Shown here piece after piece: positions 11,785 to 23,535 of a stretch of DNA of 64,000 bases. The notes beneath the pieces are model-generated. The model was not told where the DNA came from, made no database searches, and worked only from the letters and a program-made list of their open reading frames with translations. The position numbers and the translations under genes are program-made. Origin of the DNA: Citrus sinensis (lineage: Eukaryota > Streptophyta > Magnoliopsida > Sapindales > Rutaceae); NCBI RefSeq assembly GCF_022201045.2, contig NC_068561.1, positions 25,364,501-25,428,500 of the forward strand, in the 5' to 3' direction. The first letter of the stretch is position 1. The number at the start of each line of letters is the position of its first letter.

Positions 11785-12153
11785 TTTAAACAATGGGTGG
11801 CATTCTGGGTTAAAATTTGTGGAATTGGGCCAAAAGTATTCCACCAATGATGGAACCAGTTTGGAAGGCTTTGGACGGTTATTTTTGGGTTAAAGAAAAA
11901 TAACCAAGAATTGGAGTCAAAAGGACTCATTGTTAAGTCAAGGTCCCCTTGGTCTTGTGCCGCTTTTTATGTTAATAAAAATTCTGAAATTGAAAGAGGC
12001 ACTCCTAGATTAGTTATAAACTACAAACCTCTTAATAACGCTCTAAAATGGATTAGGTATCCAATACCTAATAAAAAGGATTTACTTCAAAAACTATGTT
12101 CTGCTCTTATTTTTTCAAAATTCGACATGAAATCTGGTTATATATATATATAA
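11785..12153 (+). pseudogene. Truncated pararetroviral reverse-transcriptase fragment
   Basis: Plus-strand translation from about 11911 gives the N-terminal RT blocks: ESKGLIVKSRSPWSC, RLVINYKPLNN, YPIPNKKDLL and IFSKFDMKSGY. The last is the motif A region just before the catalytic Asp-containing core ends. An in-frame stop (TGA near 11846) interrupts the segment upstream. The sequence runs into a TATATA tract at 12142-12152 and the catalytic YxDD region is missing. No active polymerase can be made from it. Confidence 0.8.
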
Positions 12154-13366
12154 ATTTAAAATTTTAAAGTACAAAAATGAGTTTTTAAGCTTCTTAAACT
12201 CTACGGTTTTAAAATTTTCTTGGATTTTTTCTACTCTTTAAAATCTCTGACAAAAAATATACACACACAGATGATTTTATATATTTCTTTAAATTTTATT
12301 TTTCGACTAAAGCACACGTTAACATGTAATTACATGTTAAATTAAAGTCAATTTAAAATCTTTGAGTAAATGTTGAGAAATATATCTTCTTAATATTAAT
12401 GAAAAAATAGCATGTTGTTTCTTTATAGAATACATTTTGAATAGGAAGGTCTTGAATAGATACATTGATAAATCAAATTTTCATCTTTTTATAAGTCTTT
12501 ACTATCACATATTTCTTTTACATTTGTTCTTTAATTTAGAGTACATGGTGCATAATTTTACCTGGAAAATATTTATACTTTGTGAAACATCTCTATTTTT
12601 CCAATTATATAAAAAGTAATCAAAATTTGTATCTTTTCCCATATATTTGACATCGTATATTTCTTTTGAATTTTTTCTGCATGTACAAGTTAACAAATTT
12701 TCATGTTAATTTTTTTTTTAAAAAATCATATACATTGATACACTTTTGATGTATTGATATACTTCTAAATATATAAAAAGTAATGAGATTTTTATCTTTA
12801 GTCAGATTTATGATATCACTTTTTTTTTTTTTCAAGTTAATGGTCTAACTTAGAATACAGGTCGCATAACCCCACCCATGTTAAAAACATTTTGACTTCA
12901 CATATCTCAAAACGTTTACAACCTTTTTTATCCTTCATTTTCCATCAAAATATGTAAATTATGAGAAGCATTAACCACCAATGAAACTGGTAAGGCTTCA
13001 ATTTCTTGGCCTTGTTAGTAAGCATATACTGGAATTCAAAAGTGAATAAATATTCTGAAATGAAATTGACACCCACCATATCATATACACTAAAAATTTA
13101 AAGAAGCAAAAATAACCGAAATTCTCCAGCCAATGCCAGAGTCGCATTAATATATAAAGTAATAAATTAATAGTGCAAAAGGTCCACTAGTGTCGATGAA
13201 ATGTTTCTATAGAGCATGAAAGAGAGTCTGAGAGACATCTAATGCAAACAATTTTCTATTGTTTTATTTCCTTGGATTCTGGATTTTCATGTTGCCAGGT
13301 TTCCTCGTCACACATGGCTTGCGCCCTCACTGAATTCATTTCATGGCAACTAACAACAGCTATGGA
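12154..13366. other. AT-rich spacer, no gene seen
   Basis: Very AT-rich DNA with loosely repeated motifs (ATATAAAAAGTAAT near 12607 and 12772; short palindromic GTTAACATG runs). Small frames at 12437-12696 lack any domain. It may include degraded transposon sequence, but none could be classified. Confidence 0.5.
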
Positions 13367-13621
13367 AGATACGATCCATTTCTAAACCAACAAAGTGTTT
13401 GGCTTTATTAATAATGGAGTCTCCTTAAGTGATTTGACTGAGTTTGCTCCTCAGTTCGAGTCGCAGGGAAATCGCCTTTGTTGGGAGAACTTGTGCCTCT
13501 CGGTTCGAGTAGGGACTTCTAATCTTGGTTGTGGTACAGGTTTAAAGGTGCCTCCCATAATTGGGGCCCTCTTCAAGATACCTCGTGGTAAAAAAAAAAA
13601 AAAAAGATACAATCCATTTCT
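13367..13621 (+). mobile_element. SINE retroposon with 17-bp target-site duplication
   Basis: The body (13384-13604) starts with a tRNA-like part containing a good Pol III box B (AGTTCGAGTC near 13453) and ends in an A15 tail at 13590-13604. It is flanked by AGATACGATCCATTTCT (13367-13383) and AGATACAATCCATTTCT (13605-13621), a 17-bp duplication with one mismatch. Box B, terminal poly(A) and target duplication together define a SINE. An overlapping open frame at 13395-13757 is therefore not a gene. Confidence 0.8.
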
Positions 13622-14285
13622 TCTTTTTTTTTTCCTTTTTTTTTTAAGTAAAAATAAAAACCAATTCTTTCTTACACTGTTAATTTATATATATATATAT
13701 GAAAAGATTACTCTTCGAAAATTATTAGGTAAAGAACCTATCGACACTAAGCTATAATTGTTTTCAAATAAAAAAAAAATTGGAATAATGAGAGAAGATA
13801 AATCATAATAACCCATAGCTAGTTCCAATCGTCAAGCATGAATGATGTAAATAAACAAGTATTTTTTAAAGGCAAATTGTATGCCAAACATGTGTGTATA
13901 TGAAAGAGACACACACCCTCATATCATCAGAAGCTGGGTCCAGGAAAACCTCCCATCTCTGTGAATAATAATAATATTTCACAAATTCACACACATCTCC
14001 CATTCCCCCCCCCCCTCCCCTCTCCCCCCCCCCCCCCCCCCCCCTCAACCTAAAAATCGCTGTCTCTCTCAGTAGTTTCTGCAACCCATCATCCTTCTCA
14101 TGTCTTCTTCCCCTATAACCTGTCACCCATGAATTTCATGACACGGTCATTAGCCACTCCATAACAATAATAATTCACCTCTTCTCTCTTAGCTAGCTGG
14201 CCAGAGCTACCCTTATATTTGATTGTTCCAAGCATATGTCTCTTACATGTGTAGATAATTATTTGCAAATATTATTGTGACATTC
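13622..14285. promoter_or_regulatory. Upstream region and likely 5' UTR of the HD-Zip gene
   Basis: A 660-base non-coding region upstream of the HD-Zip start codon. It contains poly-T and TATATA stretches near 13620-13700 and the long C-tract at 14005-14044. CT-rich sequence after 14045 looks like a plant leader. No single TATA box could be assigned. Confidence 0.4.
14005..14044. repeat. Poly-C / poly-G tract
   Basis: C11-T-C4-TCT-C21 on the plus strand (G-runs on the minus strand), about 240 bases upstream of the HD-Zip ATG. Four or more G-runs can be drawn on the minus strand, so G-quadruplex or i-motif formation is possible. Run length is also prone to sequencing error. Confidence 0.9.
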
Positions 14286-15639
14286 ATGGCTTTTCCTCCC
14301 CACAGTTTCATGTTCCAATCCCACGAAGACAATGACCATCTCCCTTCTCCAACTTCCCTCAACTCTCTCCCTGCTCCTCATTTCTTCCATGGTATGCTCA
14401 TTTTATTTTCTCTCTTTTCTTCAGTTACACTATAATCTACTCACTTATATATTTGTAACCAGAAATCTACCCGAACCTCTTAAACGGGCTCTCTTTATTT
14501 GCTCATTATATTTATATATGTATGTGTAGGTGCACCATTCATGATGAAGAGATCGATGTCGTTTTCTGGGGTGAATGACAAATGTCATGAAGATCATCAT
14601 GTGCATGGAGATGAAGATTTGTCTGATGATGGATCACAAGTTGGGGAGAAGAAGAAGAGGCTGAATCTTGAGCAAGTTAAGGCGCTTGAGAAGAGCTTTG
14701 AGTTGGGTAACAAGCTTGAGCCTGAGAGGAAATTGCAGCTTGCTAGGGCCTTGGGGTTGCAGCCTAGACAAATAGCCATATGGTTTCAAAATAGGAGAGC
14801 CAGGTGGAAGACTAAGCAATTGGAGAAAGATTATGAAGTTTTGAAGAAACAATTTGAAGCTCTCAAAGCTGACAATGATTCCCTTCAAGCTCAAAACAAG
14901 AAACTTCATGCTGAGGTAATAGCTTATATTAAATTTTATGATTATGCATTATTCAGCTAAATGCTTGATCTGGTTTTATTCTTCTTGATCTTGAATTGAT
15001 GATAATATTTTAATTTGTGCACCAAGATCACAAAAGAACATCAGCTTAATTTTTGAGCTCATGATCCCATAAAGATAATGGTAATTAATTAATTAACTTC
15101 AAAGTTCATTGCGTGTTCCTTAATTTAGTATTTTTCTTGATTAGTTGATCATAACTTTGAGGTGTCAGATCCCAGAGCTGCCCTTCAGGAACATAAATTA
15201 AATTAATCTTAGTTGCAAATATTTAATACAATTTGATAATGATTTACAGTTAGTGTCCCTGAAGAATAAAGATTCAAATAATGGTCAAGTGATTCATCTG
15301 AAGAAAGAAAATGAGGGTTCAGCGAGCAATGGAAGTGACAACAGTTCGGATATCAACTTGGATATCTCAAGGACACAAGTGATAACAAGCCCTGTTTCGT
15401 CATCTCATTTAACAAGCAAGCAGCTCTTTCCCACATCAACTAGGCCCGCAGCTGGAAGCATGACTCAACTTCTACAAGGCTCATCAATTCCAGACCACCT
15501 CCAGTGCCTCAAAATTGATCATCATCAAATGGTTCAAGTACAAGATGAAAGCTTCTGTCACATGTTCAATGGCATTGAAGAGCAGCAAGCAACAGCTAGC
15601 AGCTTTTGGCAATGGCCTGGGCAACAAAATTTCCATTGA
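14286..15639 (+). CDS. HD-Zip class I transcription factor (ATHB-3/20/13 group)
   Basis: Three exons: 14286-14391, 14530-14915 and 15250-15639, all with GT-AG borders and correct phase, giving 293 residues. The first exon, [16 protein letters not shown], is the conserved N-terminus of the HAT7/ATHB-3 and ATHB-20 group. The homeodomain spans about 76-131 with helix 3 [15 protein letters not shown] leucine zipper starts at L133 with regular Leu heptads, running to about 165. The C-terminus ends in an acidic/aromatic [11 protein letters not shown] motif that acts in activation in this family. These nuclear proteins dimerise and bind the pseudopalindrome CAAT(A/T)ATTG, and affect leaf, root and stress growth. 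No defect is seen. The exact orthologue (ATHB-3 versus ATHB-20) is not settled. Confidence 0.95.
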
Positions 15640-18600
15640 ACACCAAGTCCTTTTCTCCTAAAAGTTAAAAAAAAAAAAAAAAAAAACGATTATCAATACA
15701 CATCCATTACGCAATTCGGGTATGCCTAGTGAGATTAATTAAGAGGAGATTTTAATTAGTTTTCTTCCTTATTATGATGATCATCAGTTTCAATTCTTGT
15801 ATTTGAAGTAGATTAGTATATAGAACTGAACCAAATCAGATTTGGTTCAATTAATATTATCAGTGTGGGAAGTGACTTGGCTCTGAATAATACACACTAT
15901 CTTTTCCTTTCCCATACTTTGGGTCATTTGGTGAATTGTGTGACATAGTATTTGCTAGATTAATTACTTAGTAATTTGATCATAGTATACGTATTTATAT
16001 TTTGTTTGAATTTTGAATTTTGATTAAGATACATGTGCTAGTGGGTGGTTTTCCAGCTCTGATAAGTGGCATGGGCAATGAAATAAATTTAAAATTAATT
16101 ACTAAAAGGGGTTCTCTTGCAAACATTGTTTAAACCTTTTGAAGTGTTGTGGTGGGTACTTTGGAATCATGAGTGCATGATTTTTAAAAAATTGTATGGA
16201 AGTCCTTTTGGAGAAAGGTAGAGTAGTGGGTGGGTAGCTAGCTACCAAAATGTGGGTAACTTCATAAATCAGAGAGCAAAATCTACTTGTGAAGTTAAAA
16301 TGAAAATGATGATGAAAGAATCAATTAACAGTAAGCACTACAGGGAGAAGAGGCAGGGAAAGGGGAGATTCTAAGCACACACAATTGGACATTCCAAGTG
16401 GAAACAAGCCGAAGGAGAACAAATAGAAAGAGAGAGAGTGAGATAGTGAGAGATTGAATTAAAGTATGTCATTTGTATGTTATATATTTTCTTATTTAAT
16501 TTTTTTTTCTGACAAGTGAAAGGATCTAACTGTGCTGCCCTATCTGTGAAATATCCATGTGACCTACTGCCACCATTTCTCTACCGTTCATCAAAGCAAC
16601 AACAACATATCTTTTTCTCTGTATGTTTCAGTCATTGTTCAACTTTATCATTCACTGTGATTGTAGGCTATGGCTACTGGCTTGGCATGGATTCAACGAA
16701 ACTGGCTAAGAGATTAATGTAACCAGCGAGCACTATAAATTTACTATATGTTGAGTATTGATATGTTCAACAGAATCAATTGCTTGGGTGTTTTTCACCT
16801 TACTTTTATTTCTTTTTTCAATTTATTTTCTAATTTATCGGATCCATGTTTATTTGGTTTTAACTCTAAATGAGGCCTGCTAAGCCTCATACCACCTTGA
16901 CGAATATGGCTTCGTTTGTTTTAGTTTTTGACAGCTCAAAAAATGACAATAAATATCCGTTAATTTTATTTAATAACTTTCGGTGTTTATCGAATATCCA
17001 TTTATTTTTTTTAATGGCTAGAGTTTCCCTTCCTCCGAATTTGGGCTTCCAAAGCCTTCTTAATAATATTAGAAGACCGTTTCTAAATAATTAAGAATCT
17101 ATTTGGGTGTAAGGCCCGTATGAAATTATTTTTGGGAAGTTTTAAAATGATTTTGAAAAATTTTAAAATTAATTTTGTATTTTAATTTTTTTAAAAAAAT
17201 TACTTTAGGTAAAATTACCCCAGTCTATCGTAGATTTAAAAAAAAGGAAGAAATAATTTTTCAAAATCTGATTTTTCAAATCAATTTTATACTTAATATA
17301 ATTCTGTATATATTCTCATATATATTATAAAAGTTCAAAATTATCCTTATTAATAAGAAACTAGAATCATTAATTTTAAAGAGATTGTTGTTATTACTAA
17401 TTATACTGAGATAATTAAAAAAATTAATAATATAAAATATTTATTTTAGTCATTAGTTATTACATATACACAATAAAAGTATTTAGTATATATGTTCATA
17501 GATGTGTAAATAACTTTCATTCAACATTGTGTTTAATTCAATCATTTACATCTTACAGTAATTTAATAGTAAATTTATCAAACATATATAATTGTTTTAA
17601 AACTCACAACGCATTATTTTTACAATACAATTAACAATGATTAACATAAAAATTACATTATTGCACTAAGTTTAAAATAAAAATCACCCTAAATGCTTGA
17701 TAACAGACAAATAACACCACAATTTGTGATTACTGTTGAAAAAAATCTCAACTGAAGTTAACGTTGAACAAACGGATTCATACTAACACAAAATCAAATT
17801 AAAAAAAAAAAAATTCTCGGTATGTTTGTGATCATGTATATGAATAATTTGGTTGAAGACTAGTGCATGTCACATGATTTGAGAGATTGGTCAACTATAA
17901 CAATCATAAAAAAAATGAAACAAAAAGATCTCTGGTTAGATTTATTTTTCTTTCTTTTTCATTTTAAGAAGGATGAAGAATCTACCGATTAACTCATTGG
18001 AACTTGGAAGCCAAGAAAAAAAATAAACGTTTGGTTATGTTTTGTTTTTTCACAACATCAATGAAGTAGAAAAATCATGCATAAAGCAAATTGTACTATT
18101 TTTTTAAGTCATGTGCTTATCATATAATTGAAAATTTTTTTAGCACAATTGCAGCTGCAAAAAATACTTTGATCCGAATTCAGTGGTTAGATAATATTAT
18201 CTAGCTATTATTTATCATGTTTTATTATCATTAGATAATGTTATTTGTATCAACTAATTCATATTTTAAAGTGCACAAGTGACTGCGTTAAAGAATTATC
18301 ATTAAATATAAAATAGTTAAATCTTTTTACTACTTAATAAATTTTGTATTTTAGTACAATTAATTAACGCAAGAGATAAAATTTTGAGCTACTTTTATAT
18401 TAAGGTACTTTTTTTGGTACCTTACAATGAGATTGATTCTTTCCTCCTTTTTTCATTTTGACTGCTGAATTAACTTCTGTTCACATTTGTAGTATTCTTA
18501 GGCCAAACTGTTGATGAAGTAAAAAGTGAAAAAAAAAAAAAACAGTTAATTAGAATAAAAAAATAAGTTATTCAAATCTCTTATGAATTTTGCTGCAGAA

Positions 18601-20407
18601 TGCAGAAAGGCACATGGTAGTAAAAGGAGAGTTTCTTTTTGTTTTTCATTTTCTGTGTCTGGTTGTGTATGGCTTGCAATGACTGAAGAAAAAAGAATCT
18701 CTACTATATATATTTCATGAATGCAATCGTTTTCATTCAAAATCGATGCATTATTGTATAAGAGTTTACATTGACGCAGGCTTGTGGGGAACACTTTCTG
18801 ATGATCAGAAAAAGGTTAAGGCTGATTCAATTGTCTGTTCTGTTGAAATTTCAAGGAATCTACTCATGCCTAGCTCTAGATTATAGTTTTAATGTTTCAA
18901 TTAAATCTGCTTTGGACCTTTTTGCACTTTGTCAATTCTGGCATCAAGCGATCCAATCTTCAGGCAAGGTAAATTTTAATTTTTCTGTCCGTTGAGGAGG
19001 CGGCCCTATCCTGATGTCATGTCATTAACACGAAAAGAACAGGCCATTCATCAAAAGAAGATCCTGAGAGTTTGGCTTGTGTAACACTGGACAATGTTTA
19101 TGGCAGGAACACACTGTAAATCCCAAAAATTAAGTGTACAAAAGAAATTTTAAGATCTGTCTATACATAAACACCAAATTATCAAAGAAACTGACTCACC
19201 AGAAATGTCTCAGGGTCTCTCTCACCACTTGCAAAAGCATTTTAGAGAAGTAAAAGGTAAATTACTACATAACAAGAGCTTGAAGAGATACCTTCAAGCC
19301 TTACAGATCATAGATTACATGGAACTTTAACCCCATATCATACGATTCAAGCCCAACCCAGTTCAAATAAACGCTTCTCAATTAGTTAATTTGCATTAAG
19401 AGGAGTAATGACTAATGAGTAAATGGTATTGTGGATTTTATACACATATACTGTTACTAATGTTCACCCTCGTCAAAGGCTATAACGTTAACATACGGAT
19501 CCAAAATAACAAGTCTGCCATAATAACGTGCAAAGTTCTTAATAAAATTCTGGCTAATCATCAGACTTGCCTATGCTATTATCAGACACAATTAGACCGT
19601 TCATCCGCATACATTTCACCAAGAAGAGTGCCCATTTATTTTTTGGAATACAAAATTTTAATCTGTCTTTATGATTGTTTGAGAACTTTCCTTTAATTCA
19701 GTATAGATGCAGGGATAAAGTCTTGTCGAGCTTTTCAAGCCGGTGGATATGATAGACGGACGAATGGATAGTGAAATCTGATGAAGCATCAGTATCAGCC
19801 ATGAAGTTCGGCGTAAGTCTTCCAAATGTCTTCATAACTGGAAAAACATCCCAATTGTTATATGATCAAGAATGCAGTAATGTTAAGCTATTAGTGGCTT
19901 GAATTTTCAGTTACAAGTTACTAAGTTATTGGTTCCTGGTCTGATGTGGCTTCCACCTGAATGACCAAGGACTACAACCGAAAGTTCTTTTTTTCATTTA
20001 CAAAGATCACATGCTTGATGAATATTTCCTGAGATGGTTTGCTGGAGGCAGGAACGTGATGGAAGCCGATTAGCTATGTAGGAGCCTAGCTATTTTTTGT
20101 ATCTTCTTATTGATAAAACAGCTAGACACAGTTAGAGATAAAAGATATACCTGCCCAATTTTTGTAGAAGCTGTCTCCTTCCGCCTCTATTATGCATAAG
20201 AGGATCCACCGCTATAATGAAATGATGATCATAATATTGAAAGAACTAGATTCAGTTCCATTTCTCTGTCTCTACCTGAGCGGCAGATTTTGAAACAAGA
20301 TTGCTAATATCTTAAAGATCCAATTCAAGTAATCCTTAAGTTTGAAGGTCATCAAGAAAAGTAATAGGTTGACAAAATGAGAAATCTTAAAATTTTGCTT
20401 GAATCAG
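15640..20407. other. Long spacer, no confident gene
   Basis: The first few hundred bases are the HD-Zip 3' UTR, with a genomic A-run at 15669-15687. The rest is AT-rich with many short frames (16516-16722, 16870-17094, 18546-18995, 19415-19696) showing no recognisable domain. Around 19700-20300 the minus strand offers short exon-like pieces with plausible splice sites, but I could not join them into a consistent protein. A decayed or non-coding transcription unit there is possible. Confidence 0.45.
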
Positions 20408-20516
20408 AAACCCTAAAATTTCTCTCATCACTCACGATCGATGCAAACAAACCAACTCGCTGGTGACTATTCTGATGCCGATAATAATCAATCACGCCGA
20501 TTAGACAAACATAAAG
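20408..20516 (+). other. Possible first exon with telo-box leader
   Basis: AAACCCTAA at 20408-20416 is a telo-box, common near start sites of plant growth and translation genes. A CT-rich leader follows, then ATG at 20441 opening a 25-codon stretch (MQTNQLAGDYSDADNN and on) that ends at a GTAATT donor at 20517. No convincing downstream exon was found. This could be the 5' end of a gene, a relic, or chance. Confidence 0.25.
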
Positions 20517-23286
20517 GTAATTTTTGAGTTCTTCAGCTTTGATTTTTTTTTTTTCTAGGATTTACGTTATTGGGGATAATTTTGTTCTAGGTTTTACATA
20601 CTATGGATTATTATCATGCTTAGGTTTAAAGTACTTGTGGTTTCTCGTTGCAACAATGGCCGGCGAGTGGAAATCGTAGTTATTACCTTCATGGTTGCTT
20701 GCATGGCTTGTATGAGGGGGTTTTATAATGATAGCCTTCAAGCTTGTATATCTAAAGCCATTAGTGGAGCAAAATGTGGCCACGATGCTGAGATCACTGT
20801 GTGTTGTACAGTGTAGTTACAGAGTTTGTTGAATTTTGATTGTTTAGACTCTTGAGAGAGATTTGGAGGAGTTATGGTTTAATATGGGTTAGAAGTTAGA
20901 AATTAGGGCGATCCTTTACTTTAGGATAATGACCCAGACAACTTGGGATTTGCTGTTAATTGAGTGAACTAAAGTTTTTATATTTTTAGAAATCTGGGCT
21001 TCAGTTCTGTGATTTTGTTTACATTGTTATGGAAACTGAAGTTTCTTGATCATTTGTTGACAAAGGAAAACTTGTTGACTTATTTGGTGCATTTAGCTTT
21101 GGATAATTTGGGTACACACTTGTGGGGTCTCTGTATGATCTTCCATGGCCCAGGAAAGTGAGATATGCTTAAGTCCTTAACTGTCATTTTTCGCCTTGAT
21201 CTTAATATGTTCCGAAGTGTTATGTTATTTTCTGTGAATGTATGGATGCTGACTTCAATTGACTTTTCTGGATTGGTTGTGGAATGCTCATTTATGAGAA
21301 GAAATAGTATAAAAATTAGGGTCAAATTATCAACTGTGAGATGACAAGTCTACCTTCATGAATTTTTTTTAGAGTTCATCATACCTATGATATGAATGCA
21401 TAAATAAAAGAGAAGTATTGAAATTGATCTCTATGCGCCTTGGTTAATTTCATATTTCCCTAGATCTTTCGTTTGCACTCGAGTAAGAACTGTAAAATTG
21501 TACTCATTAGCATGAAGGGTAATGATAGTAGTTCGTGACACTGTTACTTTTCATTGCTTATACTATCTGTTGTCTTGCTTTGCACATACCAAAAATGTAA
21601 GTTTATTGGGTTATGATGAATAATTGCCGCCATTATAGTTTATCATCTAATTTCGTGAAAAATAATCTAATTTTCTTTCCTTTTTTGCTCTCTTTTTGAT
21701 AATTTGGCTTAAAGATTTGACATTTGTTGGCTATCGTTTTCTATTTGATTGGTTGTTCTGAATTCATTTTCACATGTTAGATTCCAAACCAAATTTGAAT
21801 CATATGCTTCTTTTGTTTTGCTCTATCTCAAGCCAAGTTCAGTGTGTCTTATTATGATGAAATTTTAGTTATGAACAGGATGAACACTATTTGTTCTGTA
21901 CTCTGCACTTTATAATAATTTTGATGCGTTGATATTGTTCATTGCATTTGTACATAAAGATGAAGAGGAGAAATTATGATCTGACAAAAACTATTTAATA
22001 TCTTTACAGTCGAGATAAATTTATTGAGTGTATATATAGGAGGTGAAAGTTGAAAATCGTCCAAGAACTTCATTTTTTCTAAAGTTGGATGGACTAACTT
22101 GATTAAAAACTTGGTAAAGAAGTTGGAAGATCATATACTAAAGTTCACTTGAAAAATAAGTGGGATAACATAAAAAAAAATGAGTGAAAAATATGGAGGA
22201 AACTAAAATAAAATAAGAAAAAAAAAGGGTTTAGGATGGGATCTTGTTTTGAAGACTATTAACGCATCTCCAAATGGTGGAGTACTACATTAGAGGTATC
22301 TAGCTAGATTGTTTGATAGTTTGGAAATTTTCTTCCTTTGGTAGGATCTTTAATTCACTTTAATACGACACCGACATATGTAGGAATTTCCTTAAGTAAA
22401 CAGATTTCGAAGATCCAAAGTTAAGAGGAAAATTAAATAAAATGTATTTTAAGACAACAACTAGCGGTGACCATGCTTGGGCATCATCTGAGAATACTGG
22501 GATATCTACTACTAATCCGGTTCAAGTTAAAGCCTTGAAGAAAGCACTTGTAATTCCGATGAGCTTGTTCCTATTGAAGTTTTTAAAAGGAAAAAAAAAT
22601 GGTAAAAGAGTGGTTGCAAGAGGGAGGAAAGTGGGAGGAGCTGCAAAACTGTCACGACAAATGTGGAGGTTGATATTCATCAAGAAAATTATGGTAGTAA
22701 TGTTCATGAAGGTCGAGAAATGGAGAGATTGGGAAATGATTTTACTGCAAGTTTAATGAGTGGATAATCTTATAGTTATATTTTTTCGCACATACATATA
22801 TATAATGTTACATTTATATGAAGTACTTTGACTACAATAGTTTCACACGCATAAGAGTTTATATAAGGATTGAATTTTTAAATTTCTTTTGGCACTCGAT
22901 TTACTAAATTTTTAATATTAAAAAAATTTATTAATCAATTTAATAATAATAATAATGATGATGATGATGATGATGATAGTGAATAACTTTTCTAGTTAAA
23001 AAAATTATTAAAGTTGAATTTATTGCAAAATAAAATAGTTAATGAAAAAATGATTTAAATATGTAATAAAAAAATAGAATATACTCCAAGAAAAAAGCAG
23101 TGAAAAAATGATTTGCATATAATATTCTAAAGAAATTACAAATTAGTAAACAAGTCTATTTTTGTCATTACACATGAAAACCACACTTTTGATTTTTACT
23201 TACCAAACATGTACAGTAGATTATTTCACAAGTAATTGTCAAATAATTTTCCAAACACATTGCTAAATTATTTGTAATGTTGATTT
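20517..23286. other. Spacer, no confident gene
   Basis: Mixed sequence with moderate GC near 20600-21300 and AT-rich sequence after. The frame at 20616-20816 is Cys-rich but matches nothing I recognise. The frame at 22442-22756 may be a shifted relic of a transposon-encoded protein; evidence is too thin for a call. Confidence 0.4.
22941..22977. repeat. Compound (AAT)n(GAT)n microsatellite
   Basis: Five or so AAT units run directly into about eight GAT units in intergenic DNA. Confidence 0.9.
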
Positions 23287-23535
23287 TTAGAGAATCAAGT
23301 AGAAGTTGATTCCTTGGGAAGCAAAAGCAATCCCAGTACAGATCTCTAACACACTTCTCTGAGTCAGGGTTCCTTCATCATCAAATCGTAATCTCCTATG
23401 TGACTCAAGCTTATAAACTGCTCGTGTGACTACAGTAGAAAATTTACTAAAATGCCTTTGAACAGAAAGATCTTTATTCTCCTGGGTGCCAAGGTTGTAG
23501 AAGCATGGCAATTCTTTCCTTGTTTTCGGGAACAA
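23287..23535 (-). pseudogene. Possible relic of an F-box/FBA gene 3' end
   Basis: Minus-strand translation gives PCFYNLGTQENKDL followed by KFSTVV and a Leu/Arg-rich tail. The YNLGT(K/Q)E block matches the C-terminal region of the F-box/FBA proteins present elsewhere in this window (SYNLGTKEIKKL). Only this short C-terminal stretch is present, with no F-box upstream. Homology rests on one motif, so it is a tentative call. Confidence 0.3.

Larger units (their letters stand above)
9540..12153 (+). mobile_element. Endogenous pararetrovirus remnant (petuvirus-like Caulimoviridae)
   Basis: A block of viral origin made of three pieces: a long plus-strand open frame with a 30K-type movement-protein region (9570-11585), an inverted second copy of about 200 bp of that region (11582-11784), and a reverse-transcriptase fragment in plus orientation (11785-12153). 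The remaining polymerase, RNase H and intergenic control regions are absent. The right limit is where RT homology stops in a TATATA tract; the left limit is approximate. This is an old integrated fragment, rearranged and incomplete. Confidence 0.8.

Noticed and set aside
13395..13757. 120-codon plus-strand frame
   Set aside because: It lies within the SINE body and its poly(A) tail.
15669..15687. A-run after the HD-Zip stop, as a sign of a retrogene
   Set aside because: The HD-Zip gene has two proper introns; the run is simply genomic poly(A) in the 3' region.
22442..22756. 104-codon plus-strand frame as a transposase fragment
   Set aside because: Only vague resemblance to CACTA-type plant transposon proteins in a shifted frame; too weak to annotate.
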